Of a stretch of DNA of 64,000 nucleotides, positions 37,077 to 49,859 are shown in pieces. Under the pieces are notes generated by a model. That model was not told the origin of the DNA, ran no database searches, and saw only the letters and a list, made by a program, of their open reading frames with translations. Each line of letters opens with the position of its first letter. Positions within the stretch are counted from its first letter, which is position 1. This DNA is from Sipunculus nudus (Eukaryota > Annelida > Sipuncula > Golfingiida > Sipunculidae). The stretch is taken from NCBI GenBank assembly GCA_026874595.1, contig CM049317.1, forward strand, positions 9,518,382 to 9,582,381, given 5' to 3'. Both the position numbers and the translations under genes were made by a program.

Positions 37077-38384
37077 GAAAATACAGGAGATTATGGTCTA
37101 AATGCTAGAAAATATAGGAGATTATGGTCTCAATGCTAGAAAATATAGGAGATTATGGTCTAAATGCTAGAAAATATAGGAGATTATGGTCTGAAAGCTA
37201 GAAAATATAGGAGATAATGGTCTAAATGCTAGAAAATATAGGAGATTATGGTCTAAATGCTAGAAAATATAGGAGATTATTGTCTAAATGCTAGAAAATA
37301 TAGGAGATTATGGTCTAAATGCTAGAAAATATAGGAGATAATGGTCTAAATGCTAGAAAATATAGGAGATTATGGTCTAAATGCTAGAAAATATAGGAGA
37401 TTATGGTCTAAATGCTAGAAAATATAGGAGATTATGGTCTAAATGCTAGAAAATATAGGAGATTATGGTCTAAATGCTAAAAAATATAGGAGATAATGGT
37501 CTAAGTGCTAGAAAATATAGGAGATTATGGTCTAAATGCTAGAAAATATAGAAGATTATGGTCTAAATGCTAGAAAATATAGGAGATTATGGTCTAAATG
37601 CTAGAAAATATAGGAGATTATGTTCTAAATGCTAGAAAATATAGGAGATTATGGTCTAAATGCTAGAAAATATAGGAGATTATGGTCTAAAAGCTAGAAA
37701 ATATAGGAGATAATGGTCTAAAAGCTAGAAAATATAGGAGATAATGGTCTAAAAGCTAGAAAATATAGGTGATTATGGTCTAAATGCTAGAAAATATAGG
37801 AGATTATGGTCTAAAAGCTAGAAACATAGGAGATAATGGTCTAAAAGCTAGAAAATATAGGAGATAATGGTCTAAAAGCTAGAAAATATAGGTGATTATG
37901 GTCTAAATGCTAGAAAATATAGGAGATTATGGTCTAAATGCTAGAAAATATAGGAGATTATGGTCTAAAAGCTAGAATATATAGGAGATAATGGTCTAAA
38001 AGCTAGAAAATATAGGAGATAATGGTCTAAATGCTAGAAAATATAGGTGATTATGGTCTAAATGCTAGAAAATATAGGAGATTATGGTCTAAATGCTAGA
38101 AAATATACAAGATTATGGTCTAAATGCTAGAAAATATAGGAGATTATGGTCTAAAAGCTAAACATATGGAAGATTAAGGTCTAAAAGCTAGAAAATAAAG
38201 GAGATTTTGGTCTAAATTCTAGAAAATATGGGAGATTATGGGCTAAATGCTAGAAAATATTGGAGATTATGGTCTAAATGCTAGAAAATATAGGAGATTA
38301 TGTTCTAAATTCTAGAAAATATAGGAGATTATGGTCTAAACGCTAGAAAATATAGGAGATTATGGTCTAAATGCTAGAAAATAC
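37077..38384. repeat. minisatellite, about 42 copies of a 31-bp unit
   Basis: The unit starts GCTAGAAAATATAGGAGATT and ends ATGGTCTAAAT. Period 31 confirmed between 37085 and 37116 and maintained throughout. Variants: GATTATGG versus GATAATGG, CTAAATGC versus CTAAAAGC, AGGAG versus AGGTG. Between about 37690 and 38050 the variants alternate in a higher-order pattern (AAAAGC units paired with GATAATGG). The right end decays into divergent copies at 38160-38384. Confidence 0.97.
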
Positions 38385-38389
38385 TGGCA

Positions 38390-39180
38390 AGTATAGGACA
38401 CCCAGGGTGAGGCTTTATGGGAAGCTCGTGCCCAATGACCATGCTTCACTCACAAATGACTGAGACTTTCTGGGTCCCAGCCCCTCACAGTATGACCAAG
38501 TAATGGGGACGATTAATACCCAGGGCTAACAGGCATGATAGTCAACAGGCCTGGTTAACACCAGGATATAAAATGGTAGGAAGTGTGTGATACTGCCGTG
38601 GCAAGTAGTCCAAAACTGGAATCCACATAATTAGTTAAGCTGGCATTTAAAAGGTGGTTACCTCCAACAAAAAATATTTTAACCAAAAATTGGGAGCCTG
38701 ATGGAGCCCTGTGAAGATTGAGATGACTGTCTCCCAAACTTAGTAGAAATATCCACCCAAATTAATTTAAATGTTCCCCAAAATTAGTATAAGTATCCCC
38801 CTAGTGAAACAAGGGTAGTCCTGCTGTAGAAGTTTAAATGGTGCTGGATGGTGTGTTCTGCTGCTATTGTGTATGAAAGCAAATACAACCAGGAGTTGGA
38901 GAAGAAACATATGGAGTCTTTCAAACATGGCTCGTTGACTATTGTGTGGTGACTACCGCCTTCAAGTCTCAACCTCAATATACCTGTCATTATAAATAGC
39001 CATCGGCCACTAATTAAGGAATCAAATATCAAGACCGTATCAAAACAACTGATCAGCGCACTGTGCTCTTAGAGATCACTGGGTGGCGAGTCTATTGCCA
39101 CATTCATTAATTCTGCCGCGTCAATAAGCTGCTCTCGTCGTGTGGCACTTTCGGGTGAAGCCTGAGGGAAGGGGTCATTA
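38390..39180. promoter_or_regulatory. complex block adjacent to the minisatellite
   Basis: Two GC-richer stretches (38395-38580 and 38930-39180), the first with CCAGGGCTAACAGG and CACCCAGGGTGAGG, the second with TTAATTCTGCCGCGTC. ORFs here have no domain. Composition-only candidate. Confidence 0.2.
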
Positions 39181-40021
39181 GGATCAAATAAATCATTATA
39201 TAATATTTGAGTGACAAAAAAAGGACTAGGCTAACATGGTGATTTTGGAATCAATTCTCCATTGTCACTGCATGGCTTTTGATATAGAAAGCAACTTGAA
39301 TCCTGTTCTGGAGAAATGAAAACACTTCGACTGGTTATAAACCAAATGCATCAATGATAAATGGATCTTTCCCATAATGATTATTAAAAATAAAATTGTT
39401 ATTATGATTAATTTTTTTTAAATAAAACTATAAACACAAATGTACAGTTAAGCTTTGCAAAACATTTATTAATATAATTTCTTGAATAATATGGTTTATT
39501 TTTCACCAAACTTTTAATAACAAATCTTTCAACCATGAAAATTTGAAATGTTCACAATAATATAAAATAGTTTCAGCTATTAACCCAGCTAAATACTTAA
39601 CTCAGTTAAACTTTTTTAAAAAAAAATCTGTAATCTAATAATATACAGAAATTGATAGTAAGGCCAGTTGACTTTGCACTTAATGACCAAAAATTCTTTT
39701 TGTTAATATAAACAGCTATAATTAAGTGAATTACATCAATGATTATAAAACTATATTATAATACCAGGTAATCTGCTTTGTATCTAAAGACTGCATGCTA
39801 AACTTTCATAAAAGAAAATGTAATCAAAACTGAGTGACCTTTCCTAAAGATGATGAATAAATTATGAGTTTTCTGGGTGATTAATGTATAATCACACTTT
39901 CTAGCATTAAAGTTAATTATTCTTTCATATATGTTTCCCGCATACTGATTTGTGTCTTTGCATCAGATGGCTAATGTGTCTCATCCCTGTTAACAGTACA
40001 TTTAGTGTCATTTTGTTATCT

Positions 40022-40110
40022 CTGCTGAAGGAGGTCATGTTATCACCAGTGTTTGTTTGTTGACACCAAAAAGTGTGGGTAAAACTCCGGGAGGACTGGA
40101 AAATTCTGCT
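40022..40110 (+). mobile_element. retro-element 3'-end fragment
   Basis: CTGCTGAAGGAGGTCATGTT and TTTGTTTGTTGACACC, the opposite orientation of 32005-32075. About 70-90 bp recognisable. Confidence 0.5.
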
Positions 40111-41129
40111 TAGTGTAGGCTCCCTGCACTACCTAAACATCTGAACATTTTTTAATTGTCTCATCAATAACCATTCAAATAATAACTTTGAATAGAAAAG
40201 CAGCAAAAACAAAAGCTTAAATTAGTGAAAAGAAGGGCATACTATGCACAAGCTGTGTAATAAATTTTTTAAATAGATATACTTAAAGAAAAGCAATTAA
40301 ATAAATTTTATTAAATAAAAAGGGGGTCTTGTATTTTGCATGGCCAGTGAATTTTCAATAGCAGAAGTCTGGACAAAACCTTGTTTCTAGATCATCTGAC
40401 ACTTCACATTCACATATATTTAAAGCTAATGAAATAAAATGGCTTTATGGTTGGTGGTCAGGATGTTACTTTGAGTCTACTCTAAAAGAGACCATACAAT
40501 ATCCCAGTAATTAAGTTATCCTCTTAATGCAATAACTTTTGTGGAATTTATTTGATATTTTCTTTATATCTGACACTGCCATGGTTTGTATTACAGTTGT
40601 CAACCATCCATGTTTCAATTGTTCCAATTGGGCATGCAGTGTTCAAACATTTAAAGATTGGGTTTTGCTAAAGGCTGCAACTCACATTATAAAATACAGA
40701 TGAATACTTTTAATTTTAGGTTGTTCATTAACTTTTACACAGAAGAAATATCTCTTAGCTTGCTGAAGTTTCTGATGAATTAAGTTTCCAACAAATCCAA
40801 ACCTTTTTATTGACTGCAGATTCAGCTTAAGTGCCTTTTGAATACCTCAACAATTCAGAAGCTCAGAATCTGACATAATTGCAACGTTTTTAAAACACAA
40901 GAAATGGTCTGAATGTGCTGACATTTACACCATTCTAATTTAATAAAACTTCATGTTTTCTCTGATTTTGAAAGATATTTGTTCATTTATTGTCTTGAAT
41001 ATTGAAAGACCTGCTTTTACTACAATTAATGTGAAAACATATAAAGACTTGACTTTGTAACAGTTAGAATGTACATATCTTAAGATTATCTTCTGCTCCA
41101 GATTGTGGGCTTGCTTTTTAATACATCTA

Positions 41130-41480
41130 ATGCAGTGTTTTTGGCTGATCCCCCCTCCGGAGCCATATGCATGTAGAGCCACATCACAGTCAGACATCAC
41201 TAAATGATCTAAGGTGCTTCAGGCAACCTAGTTCTCATGTGTACCCACCTGTAATTTAATTACAATCCTTTAATTGCACTGTAGCTTGTTAATTATCTTG
41301 ACAGAGAGGTAAACACTAAGGTCGGGATATCCAGTGTACCGTTACATCAGAGATGGCATCATATCCTTGCAAATTAACCACAGGACAAAGCACGATCCCA
41401 CCATGATTTGAAAATATGAGCCAAGTCTGCTACAACACTAATAGTTAAAGGAGGCAGGTAACTACTCTGCCATCTTCATC
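41130..41480. promoter_or_regulatory. complex block, candidate regulatory element
   Basis: Higher-complexity unique sequence with GGAGCCATATGCATGTAGAG and TTAATTACAATCC words. No gene is seen. Confidence 0.17.
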
Positions 41481-41889
41481 AGCACCCTTTTCATATCAAG
41501 ATCATTTGCTGCATTTTTTTTATAATTTCTTATCTATGCCATAGAGCTGAGCTGTTTTATTTAAGCAACTGGTAAAGGCTGTGGTTTATGATTCAATGAA
41601 TTCAATATAAAATATGTAATGGTTTGTTTAATGCACATCTTGCCTTGGTATCTGGGTCGTAAATGATTTAAAAGTCACAATATGTAATGGTACACCTGCT
41701 TTATGATATGATGCCAGGATTTTAAACAAAAATGGATAACTATGACTATAATCAAACATAATAGAATTCCCCTGCCATTATAAACTGATGTATATTTAAA
41801 TTAGAAAGAAAATAACCCTTAATCTGCAAGTGCTCTAATTGTTAAAAAAGTTTATGAGAGCATGTAAGGTGGCTACTTTAAGTACCAGC

Positions 41890-42345
41890 CAGGGCGCGAT
41901 ATATGGTTTTTAAAGTACTCGCCCAGGAGGACAAGTATAATCTAGCTTATTTACTTGTCTTTCAAAATAAGGGATTGCAGCCACAAACACAAAAAGTGTG
42001 TTCCACGTAATGAATTTGTGAAAATAAACATAATCAAATATTTGTTGAAAATATATTTCTCTTCAGTATTTGCACAGATAAACAGGCAGTTAATGTAAGA
42101 GAGATGTATTACAATGTGATTTCATTTCTCCAAAAAAGAAAATCCAAGGTTAGTTAAGTTTGTTTAAGATTCAGGTTAAGTCTTTTTGTAAAAGTTACCC
42201 TTGAAAGATAACATGATCACACAGTATCACAGTAAAATGTGCTTGTCACGGAGACATGGGAATGTTGGGTCCACTTACCCATCTTCCGAAATTTTGAAAT
42301 TTTACTTGCCCCTGGCAAGCGGTTAACTGTTAATATTGAGTCCTG
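41890..42345. mobile_element. hAT-like miniature element
   Basis: The left end CAGGGCGCGATATATGG...GTACTCGCCC is matched by the right end, whose reverse complement reads CAGGACTCAATATTAACAGT...CTTGCC, giving imperfect inverted repeats of about 45 bp. The interior contains ACTTGT / GACAAGTA words as in 7219-8632, so the two belong to one family. No transposase ORF. Confidence 0.55.
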
Positions 42346-43348
42346 ACAGCAGGATACCCACAATTTTGACATGCGACCTGTGACATTCAAGTTTAAGTGT
42401 GTACACAGAATACCGTAGCAGACCCCATAAGAGGTTTTGAGAAATATACCTGTCATACCTGATGCAACACAAAACTATTCTGAGGATAATGTCCCAGTGA
42501 CATTATTACTAAAACACGATAAAGAGACAATCATCTGGCACAAAATTAAATGAAAATGAAGCCTTGAATCTATACATATAAAGTAAAATGAGAGCCAAGG
42601 CATAACAAGTTAATAAGGGCAGTTTGTTGGGAACATATTCAAAAACATTGTAATTACTGCTATATATTGGATCAATTATTATGCAGTTTATGATGGTTTT
42701 CTGTAAAATCTTGGGAATTTTACATCTTCACTCAGATGACAATACCCAAATGATTATGCAAATGTGGAATACTCTTAAACCATTATCTGATAGCATGTTT
42801 GAAATTTTCTTTTTCTAAAAAGTATATAATACAATGTAAATATAATTTCTCCTATTATGTCTCAAGGCCTGCTACATGGACCATTTGGTGTTTTTAACTA
42901 GTTGTAGACCTAAATTAAATGAAACCATACATGATCCCTTGTTTACTTAGTCGTTATTTTACTTATGTTGCAGTTAATTCCAGTATGTGTAACAAAAACA
43001 GATAATGTTATTACAGTCTATTATATATACATGAACCTGTGAGGCATGAGTTGTTGTTGGCTGAATTATAATGTTATTTATTAAAAAAAGAAATACCAAA
43101 CTTAATTATCAGACCACTTTCTTTGATGAACAATGATTCTATATTATAATATCAAAATCTTTAATCACACAGAAATAATGATTATATGATAAAGACACAC
43201 CCAAATCAGTTACCATAAGACCAATGTGTCAATTTTCTAAAGCCTTTTCCCTCATTAGATGTGGGTGGTACAATGTCATTTAATTTTTTAGTTTCTTTGA
43301 CCACAACAAGGTCCTAGAGGTAGGCCTGGAACAATTTATCAATATATC

Positions 43349-44085
43349 AACTAGAATACGGGTAGTCGACAAGCCACTTCGTGTATCCGCCGACATCACA
43401 GTGGGACAGGTGAAGTGAGGCATGGATTGAGTGGCAAGGGGAAATAGAGTGAGGTGTGTCGCATATATGCATGGATGTCTGCAGCCGAAATGTGTATGTA
43501 GTTTGCGCCACCTACCAAAAAAACCCAGAAAGCTGTCCAAGTTGTATACATATGCACAATTTTAGGCAGATAAGTCAAACCACTACTTGTATATGAGTGA
43601 TTTTATCCCACAGCAGACAAACAGATGGACACTGTGCAAAAATGGTGGCATGTGAGATCTATACACAAGCAAAATTTTGGCCCAATTAGTCAGATGGTTC
43701 CCGAGATATGAGCTTGGATGTCTGCAGCATTAGCATGAATGTAGGTGGTGCCACCTGTCATAAAATCAAGAAAGCTATCTCGGAAGTAAACACATGCAAA
43801 ATTTTAGGTGGATAACTCAAACCAATGCAGAGATATGAGTGATTTTATTCCAATTGAGGCAGATGAACAGATGGGCGCTGTGCAAAAATGGTTGCAGGTG
43901 GCGCCACCATTTTTAGTGTATGTTATAAAGCTATCCAAGGGCTACATTTTTGCAAAATTTATATGTGAGATATGTGGGTTTATGTGTGGAAACAGACGCA
44001 CAAATGGACGCTGGGCAGAAAGGAAATGTCAGAGGTCAACCAAAAATTAGGGTGCAGCAGTTCACATATGACCCAATCATTATCC
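43349..44085. mobile_element. composite tandem-monomer element, copy 1 (short)
   Basis: The left end CTAGAATACGGGTAGTCGAC is shared with 60008. The right segment (CAAATGGACGCTGGGCAG...AGAGGTCAAC...GGGTGCAGCAGTTCACAT) is shared with 61531-61605. Between them lie nearly two 278-bp units, each with GTAGGTGGYGCCACCTGTC and GCAGGTGGCGCCACC words about 140 bp apart. Several overlapping ORFs on both strands here are repeat translations without a domain. The 3' part seen in the 57 and 60 kb copies is missing. Confidence 0.72.
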
Positions 44086-44687
44086 CAAATTTTAAAAAAT
44101 TTCCGCCCAGTGGCAAGGAGACATGGGAAACCTATGTGGTGGCGGCTGCAGCGAAGGCGTCCGACTGTAAACATAGTATCTGCAAAACTCTGTTTTGGTG
44201 GATACAATTAATGCAGTTTGAACTAGAAAAGTGCATCCAAATGGATTCATGTCTCCACGATGGAGTACAAGTTTAAAAAACCCTCTGTGAACACACACTG
44301 AACACAGTCACTTCGAGGTGCCGGGCCCTCGAGTGTGATCTGATCAGTTGGCCGGCACAATGGTGAGGTGGGACCTTCTGTGCTTTCACTGTTTTGGCCC
44401 TTATTCCCAGATTCCTTCATGCATAAGTGACTGTACATTTGTGAATATTCCTAATTATGCTCCAGAATCTTAAGAAGGTGCTGGATCAACACCAAATTCT
44501 ATTTGTTTCTTCCTTGGCCCATTCCAAAAATGCCCTGAAACTACGAGATTCTGTCAATGTCTGCATGAGTTATGTTGTGAACCAACACACACACAGACAA
44601 ACAGGAATGAATACACACCCTCCTGGCAGATTCAATAATCCAACCATCAGTGGCTCTGAAATGATTAGATCTACTAGGTCTGTCAAT

Positions 44688-45641
44688 TAGGGCTGTAACG
44701 ATACCGTATGTCATGATATGGTACATATCATGATACCTTGCTCACAATACCATACATGATAACAAATAGATGTTCAGACTTCTTGAAAGCCAGATACCAA
44801 ACTTTCTTACTTTAAATACATTTCCAAATTATAATTAACATAAATTTATTTACAAACAATCGGCCAATCAGATGAGGTTACACTTATTTCTGACTGATGA
44901 CATTTTTTACCTTACATGCCATTTTGAAACTATTAATATATTGTGGGACCCAGCTTTTCCTCAACCAACCAAATATTGTTAACTTATCTAAACACTGATA
45001 TCTGGCAATATCAATACCTTATCCTACTCTGTGTGATGATTTATATGTTTAACTATTAGACTGGCAGTATATGTTAAGGACAGATCTTTTGGCCATTCTG
45101 GTAATTAAACCTTAAATTCTGTGTTTTTTCTATTATTTGTATGAAAAAAACCTACAGTTTCACTGCATGAGTTAATTTTTACAACCTAATAACTAAACGT
45201 CTTCCATTCAATTACATTATCAATTATCCCCTTGATTCAATTATCCATTTGATAATGGTAAACAGTCATAATATGAGACAAGTATATCTATCTGTATGAG
45301 AGTCATATCTAAATAAGTTCTTCACAGATGATGAATGAACATCATTATGTACCTCAGAAAATATGTGTAATCCAGACAAAGTAATTTTCAATCTTCTCAT
45401 CTATTACTACCATTTACTGAAGGGTTCAAGGTGACATTCTTTTTTAAATAACAGTGCTTGCTATATCATATATATTGTTCGTCTTTTCTTTCAGATGAGC
45501 TGGAAATGAAAATGCTTGATAATGAATTTAAATGCAATAATTGAAATAAATCAATAACTGCATGTCTCATTCAATTATAAATAAATGAATGGTTTTGATT
45601 ACATGCAACAATTATTATTCAACGCCTAGTTCCAGCACTAA
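44688..45641. mobile_element. hAT-like element remnant, about 950 bp
   Basis: The left end TTAGGGCTGTAACGATACCG is typical of a widespread hAT terminal word (GGGCTGTAACGAT, from memory). The right end TAGTTCCAGCACTAA is its imperfect inverted copy (TTAGTGCTGGAAC). The interior is AT-rich without a transposase ORF. Target duplication is not evident. Confidence 0.45.
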
Positions 45642-46106
45642 TTGATACCATGAAACAGGTTTTGATTGGTTTCAGTAACTAGTGCCTCAGACAAAAGATT
45701 TCTTAAAACAGATTAAATGCTACTGAAAGCTTCTGTTGTCTTTAAACTGTCCAAGAAAACAGGATGATAGCTTTTATGACAAATCTTAATACTGGGATCT
45801 TACACCACTAAGTTGTGATGTGGAATTTAAATACAATTTTACTTATATTTTTTTCTTCTTGAAAACATAAAAAATCAATGATCAATTGCCAATCTTGAGA
45901 AAATAAATAATTATTAGGAGAACATTCCTCCTAATAGTCAACCACAATTCGAAATATCTTTACTATAAAAATAAGGCAAACATGAAGAATTAATTATTAA
46001 AGTGTAAAATATAAGTGTAAAAGCCACAAGTTTTCAAAGGCTGGGTGGCACTCCCAGAACTGGAAAAGCCTTAACAGTATTTAAAATGTCAAAGCATGGA
46101 TAATGG

Positions 46107-46108
<2 letters not shown>

Positions 46109-46188
<80 letters not shown>

Positions 46189-46192
46189 ATGA

Positions 46193-46256
<64 letters not shown>
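46109..46256. repeat. compound (TA)n(TG)n(TA)n microsatellite
   Basis: TA run to about 46164, TG run to about 46188, then TA run to 46256. Confidence 0.97.
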
Positions 46257-46258
<2 letters not shown>

Positions 46259-46379
46259 ACTGATATCACTGATCAAAAGTAGGTGATTTATTTGACAGAT
46301 CAACAGATAATCCAGTCTAACCCGCTAATCTTAACTGAATCAATGTAAGATTGATCCATTGGCTCAAAGAGTTAATCCC

Positions 46380-47115
46380 TTTCTTAACAATTAGCACTGC
46401 GAGTGGCCGTCAGTATCGAGACCACCCTTTTCTACAAATACCATAAGATTTGAACTCAAGGAGATAACGTCTTACCTGATTTAACCGATTCCCCTTGATG
46501 TTCGTGTCAGTTAAACTTTTCTTCGCAAGGGACAAACTTTCCTAAAGTTAGAACGGCCCCGATCAGAATACAGAAGAAGTGCTGGAGTTCTGGCCCAGAC
46601 ACGGTGCCACACGTGAAACTCAGAACGAGGCTGGTCCCGGCCGTGGCTGCTGCATCAATCAGAGGTCTTGTGATAATGCTGCCCGAGAACAACTCTATTC
46701 CAAGCTAATCTGGCAGCAAGTAATGTTTTTACAGGGAACAATGCGACAGGACTCGGGTCCAGCCTACATGTAAATGAAATGTCGATATTTCACAGTCTCA
46801 GTCATAGCCCTTGAAGCGCCTTACACTTGGCCCAGTGTTTAATTAATGGATTGACTTTTCCAGGGGCGGTTGACACAATGTGCGTATTATTTTATAAATT
46901 GCGGCGTAACTATGGCGATGGGCTAACAAAGGCTCCATATTGGCTTAAACAGTTTAAGGATATGGGACCCGCAGATTATCTGGGTTTGGACACCCGGCTG
47001 ACCACTGACCAACATGACCACAGGATAAAACCCTTGAGTTCACAAGACGACCTCTGGGGCACGGTGTCTTTTGAGTGGACCTGTTTCTCAGACATTGTGC
47101 AGCGTATAGTTTAAG
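46380..47115. promoter_or_regulatory. 735-bp complex block between two (TA)n tracts; candidate distal promoter or 5' exon
   Basis: GC-rich, repeat-free block. On the minus strand a strong donor AATCAG/GTAAGACG lies at 46475/46476, preceded by a 61-codon ORF (46507-46692, begins MFSGSIITRPLID) that stops 29 bp before the donor. On the plus strand a 95-codon ORF spans 46827-47114. Neither shows a known domain. The donor fits a non-coding first exon of the ETV-like gene, whose first coding exon has a usable acceptor at 23595. Equally it may be a conserved enhancer. Confidence 0.32.
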
Positions 47116-47304
47116 GAAATTTCAGTTGTACAAACTTGTAGTTAACGTTAAATACACGGTGGGCATAAAATGTTTATAGGACATTATTTTAATACGAATA
47201 ACAGTTTACAAATAAATATTATGAGTAAATCATGAATGTAAATATGATATATTGAATGTTTCAGAAATATACATGTCAACTGATATGAATGATCGGTCGA
47301 TTTC

Positions 47305-47307
<3 letters not shown>

Positions 47308-47367
<60 letters not shown>
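47308..47367. repeat. (TA)n microsatellite
   Basis: Uninterrupted TA run of about 30 repeats. Confidence 0.97.
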
Positions 47368-47370
<3 letters not shown>

Positions 47371-48068
47371 GTTGGCATAAACGTGGTTTTAGGTCCGTGA
47401 CTGGAACAGACCTCTGGATTTTAGACCGTACAAATCCAGAATTACAACTTCACATATACATTTATAACTGCACAAATAGGGATCAATTCACGATCAAGTA
47501 TATCCTACATCCCCGATGGAATGGATCGATTATGCACTTAACTTTATTTCAAAAGTTTTTCGAGATAAAATAAAGTCTTGTCAGTTTAAACATACATGTC
47601 CATATGAAAACCATAGAATTTTGTATTTACAGCAAAGAAAAAACGCATGCAACCAAATAAAATTCAGCGGTATCCAAAATAAAAATGTCAAACCGTACTT
47701 TACAAGTAAGTATTTGCAATAAACACTAGAGATACGAGCGTACTTTTTTTATCTTTCAACAGAAAACGCACAGGCAATGTGATTCAATCACATAAAGTTG
47801 ATGCCGATTCAAGCACAAGCCGTATAGAGAGACGTAAAAATAAAATAGAGGTAGACATATAATTAATATATATAGACAAGTATTAAAACCGGTCATTATA
47901 GCATTTAATGGCCTGGAGACTGCGTGGGCGGAGAAGCTAGGAAATCCGGCATGGTGTAATAATTTCTAATAATTAGAACGGCTTTGCATGATATATGATG
48001 GAATAGAAAATATGAATATGGGTTGCAGTTGCTTTTCACGGTTATATATATATATATATATAATTCAG

Positions 48069-48284
48069 AAGCAGATCCAGGGGAAGGGTCCAGGGGGTCC
48101 GGACCCCCCCCCCCCCCCTTTTTCAGAAGCCGCAACCTTTTTTTAAGGATTTCAGACCAATTTTTGCGGCCTTGACACCAACACCCCCCCCCCCCCTTTT
48201 TCCGTACCTGGTGACCTTTTTTCAGGGTTTTTATTATTCCTCCTGGATCGGAACCCTCCTTTTCCTATATATCCTGGATCCGCC

Positions 48285-48285
<1 letters not shown>
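48069..48285. mobile_element. miniature element with GGATCCAGG inverted ends and poly-C tracts
   Basis: The left end AAGCAGATCCAGGGGAAGGG and right end CCTGGATCCGCCTT are inverted repeats. Two poly-C runs (about 48103-48118 and 48184-48196) lie inside, each followed by CCTTTTTC. It is bordered by TA and TG microsatellites. Compact non-autonomous element. Confidence 0.6.

Positions 48286-48286
<1 letters not shown>

Positions 48287-48323
<37 letters not shown>
48287..48323. repeat. (TG)n microsatellite
   Basis: About 18 TG repeats. Confidence 0.95.
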
Positions 48324-48325
<2 letters not shown>

Positions 48326-49104
48326 ATATAAATATATATAGAATCACATTGAGAGAATTGCTTGCTATGGGTATATACAGTGTTTTCCCTCCAAAATAGG
48401 TGGTCACAAATTGTCACACACACTGTGGTCTCACGTGAAAAATCAGAATATATCTCAAGGACATGCAGGTGCATGATAACCAATACGTTCAGGATGATCA
48501 ACCTGGTAAAACGAATGTACTTTCTCCCAATCTGTAACATGAGTTACGCAACTTGAATACCTTATTCCTGTAAGTTATTTAGAACATTTGCGCAACTGCT
48601 AGCATTTTATGACCATGCACTTAGAATGCTTACCTGTATAATCACGGTACATTGTATGGGAATCCCGTTGGATATGTTTTGCTTTCCTTCGACTTTTTAC
48701 ATGATCAAAGAGAGGAATATTGGTCGTTCTTATAATCATTGTATTACCTACTGAAGCAGAGGTCTACCAACATAATGTATAGAAGATGAAATATATTTGA
48801 AGCTCATGCACTGTTTTGGCAAAGAGGTACCTTTACTGTCACCGACTGATATTTTGTTCTTTCATAATGCAGCACTATTTAGATACTAACTACGAAGAGA
48901 TATTTGAACTTAAGCCTCAACAATGCAACTATATTATAAGACATTTATAACAGTATATAATAGAGTGCCTGAAATTTTATTATTGCATCTGTAGTCTAAA
49001 TCCGTTTTTGTTGATAATTTAGTTCTGTATTTATGAAATGATGTGATTATGTACTCTTCATTATTTAAAGAAAAAAATAAAGAATTAATCAGTCTAATGG
49101 AGAT

Positions 49105-49220
49105 AGCCCCCCCAAAGAAAAAATTACGGAGGGATGGACACCCCCCCCCCCTCACGCCACCCTTATCCTGATGACAAAGCTGACAACCCCCCCCCCCCCC
49201 CCCGACATTTTTGCATCCCC
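49105..49220. mobile_element. poly-C-rich element fragment
   Basis: Two long C runs (about 49141-49152 and 49186-49203) with CACGCCACCCTTATCCTGA between, followed by GACATTTTTGCATCCCC. It resembles the reverse orientation of the poly-G families at 54.6 and 59.6 kb but shares no clear end. Confidence 0.4.
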
Positions 49221-49859
49221 ACCACATAATTTTATTATTAAAATTTAATTTAAATCCCATAAGTTTACTAACATTCGTCCACATATACACGGTCATTTAT
49301 AAGCAAACAGTTGTGGCACTTCAGTGAAGGTTTTGATGTACGTCACGTAGTACATTATATCAATATGGGATGCATAATCGGGAGAAAAGTATAAACCATT
49401 AACTATCGGGAATTAAACTGTGGGTTAACTTCAGATATACCCTAAAACCTATATATATGCACTTTATGAAATATGCTTTTTAAAAGTATTTTGGTGATGC
49501 AGATTACCTCCAAACTGTGATGGCCTTAATAATTCGATGTTATACCCTAATCCTACAGAACATCATCGACGTCAGTTCATGTGAATAAAATTGGGTTAAC
49601 AAGATAATTAAAATTTTTCTCAATGATGAAATATAAACTGTCAGCAACACGATATTGACACAAGGTGTCGTAAAATAACGACCTGGCAGGTCATCAATTT
49701 TCTGTATAAGTTAATCATTTGTTGAAGATCGTGATACCTTAAATTTCCAACAGACAAACCAACCAATTATGCAACAAAAAACCAACGACGATGAAAAAAA
49801 AATACTTCATTGCAAAGGTATAAAAAAAGTGATGTTTATCAAGTTGGTGTGCATGCAAA

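Noticed and set aside
37077-38384. CRISPR-like array
   Set aside because: Units are contiguous with period 31 and no unique spacers; eukaryotic minisatellite.
43808-44276. Cluster of overlapping ORFs on both strands
   Set aside because: They fall inside the composite tandem-monomer element and recur at 60-61.6 kb as repeat translations.
46507-46692. 61-codon minus-strand ORF with hydrophobic stretches as a membrane peptide
   Set aside because: No homology known to me; stop lies 29 bp before a splice donor, more consistent with a non-coding exon or chance.
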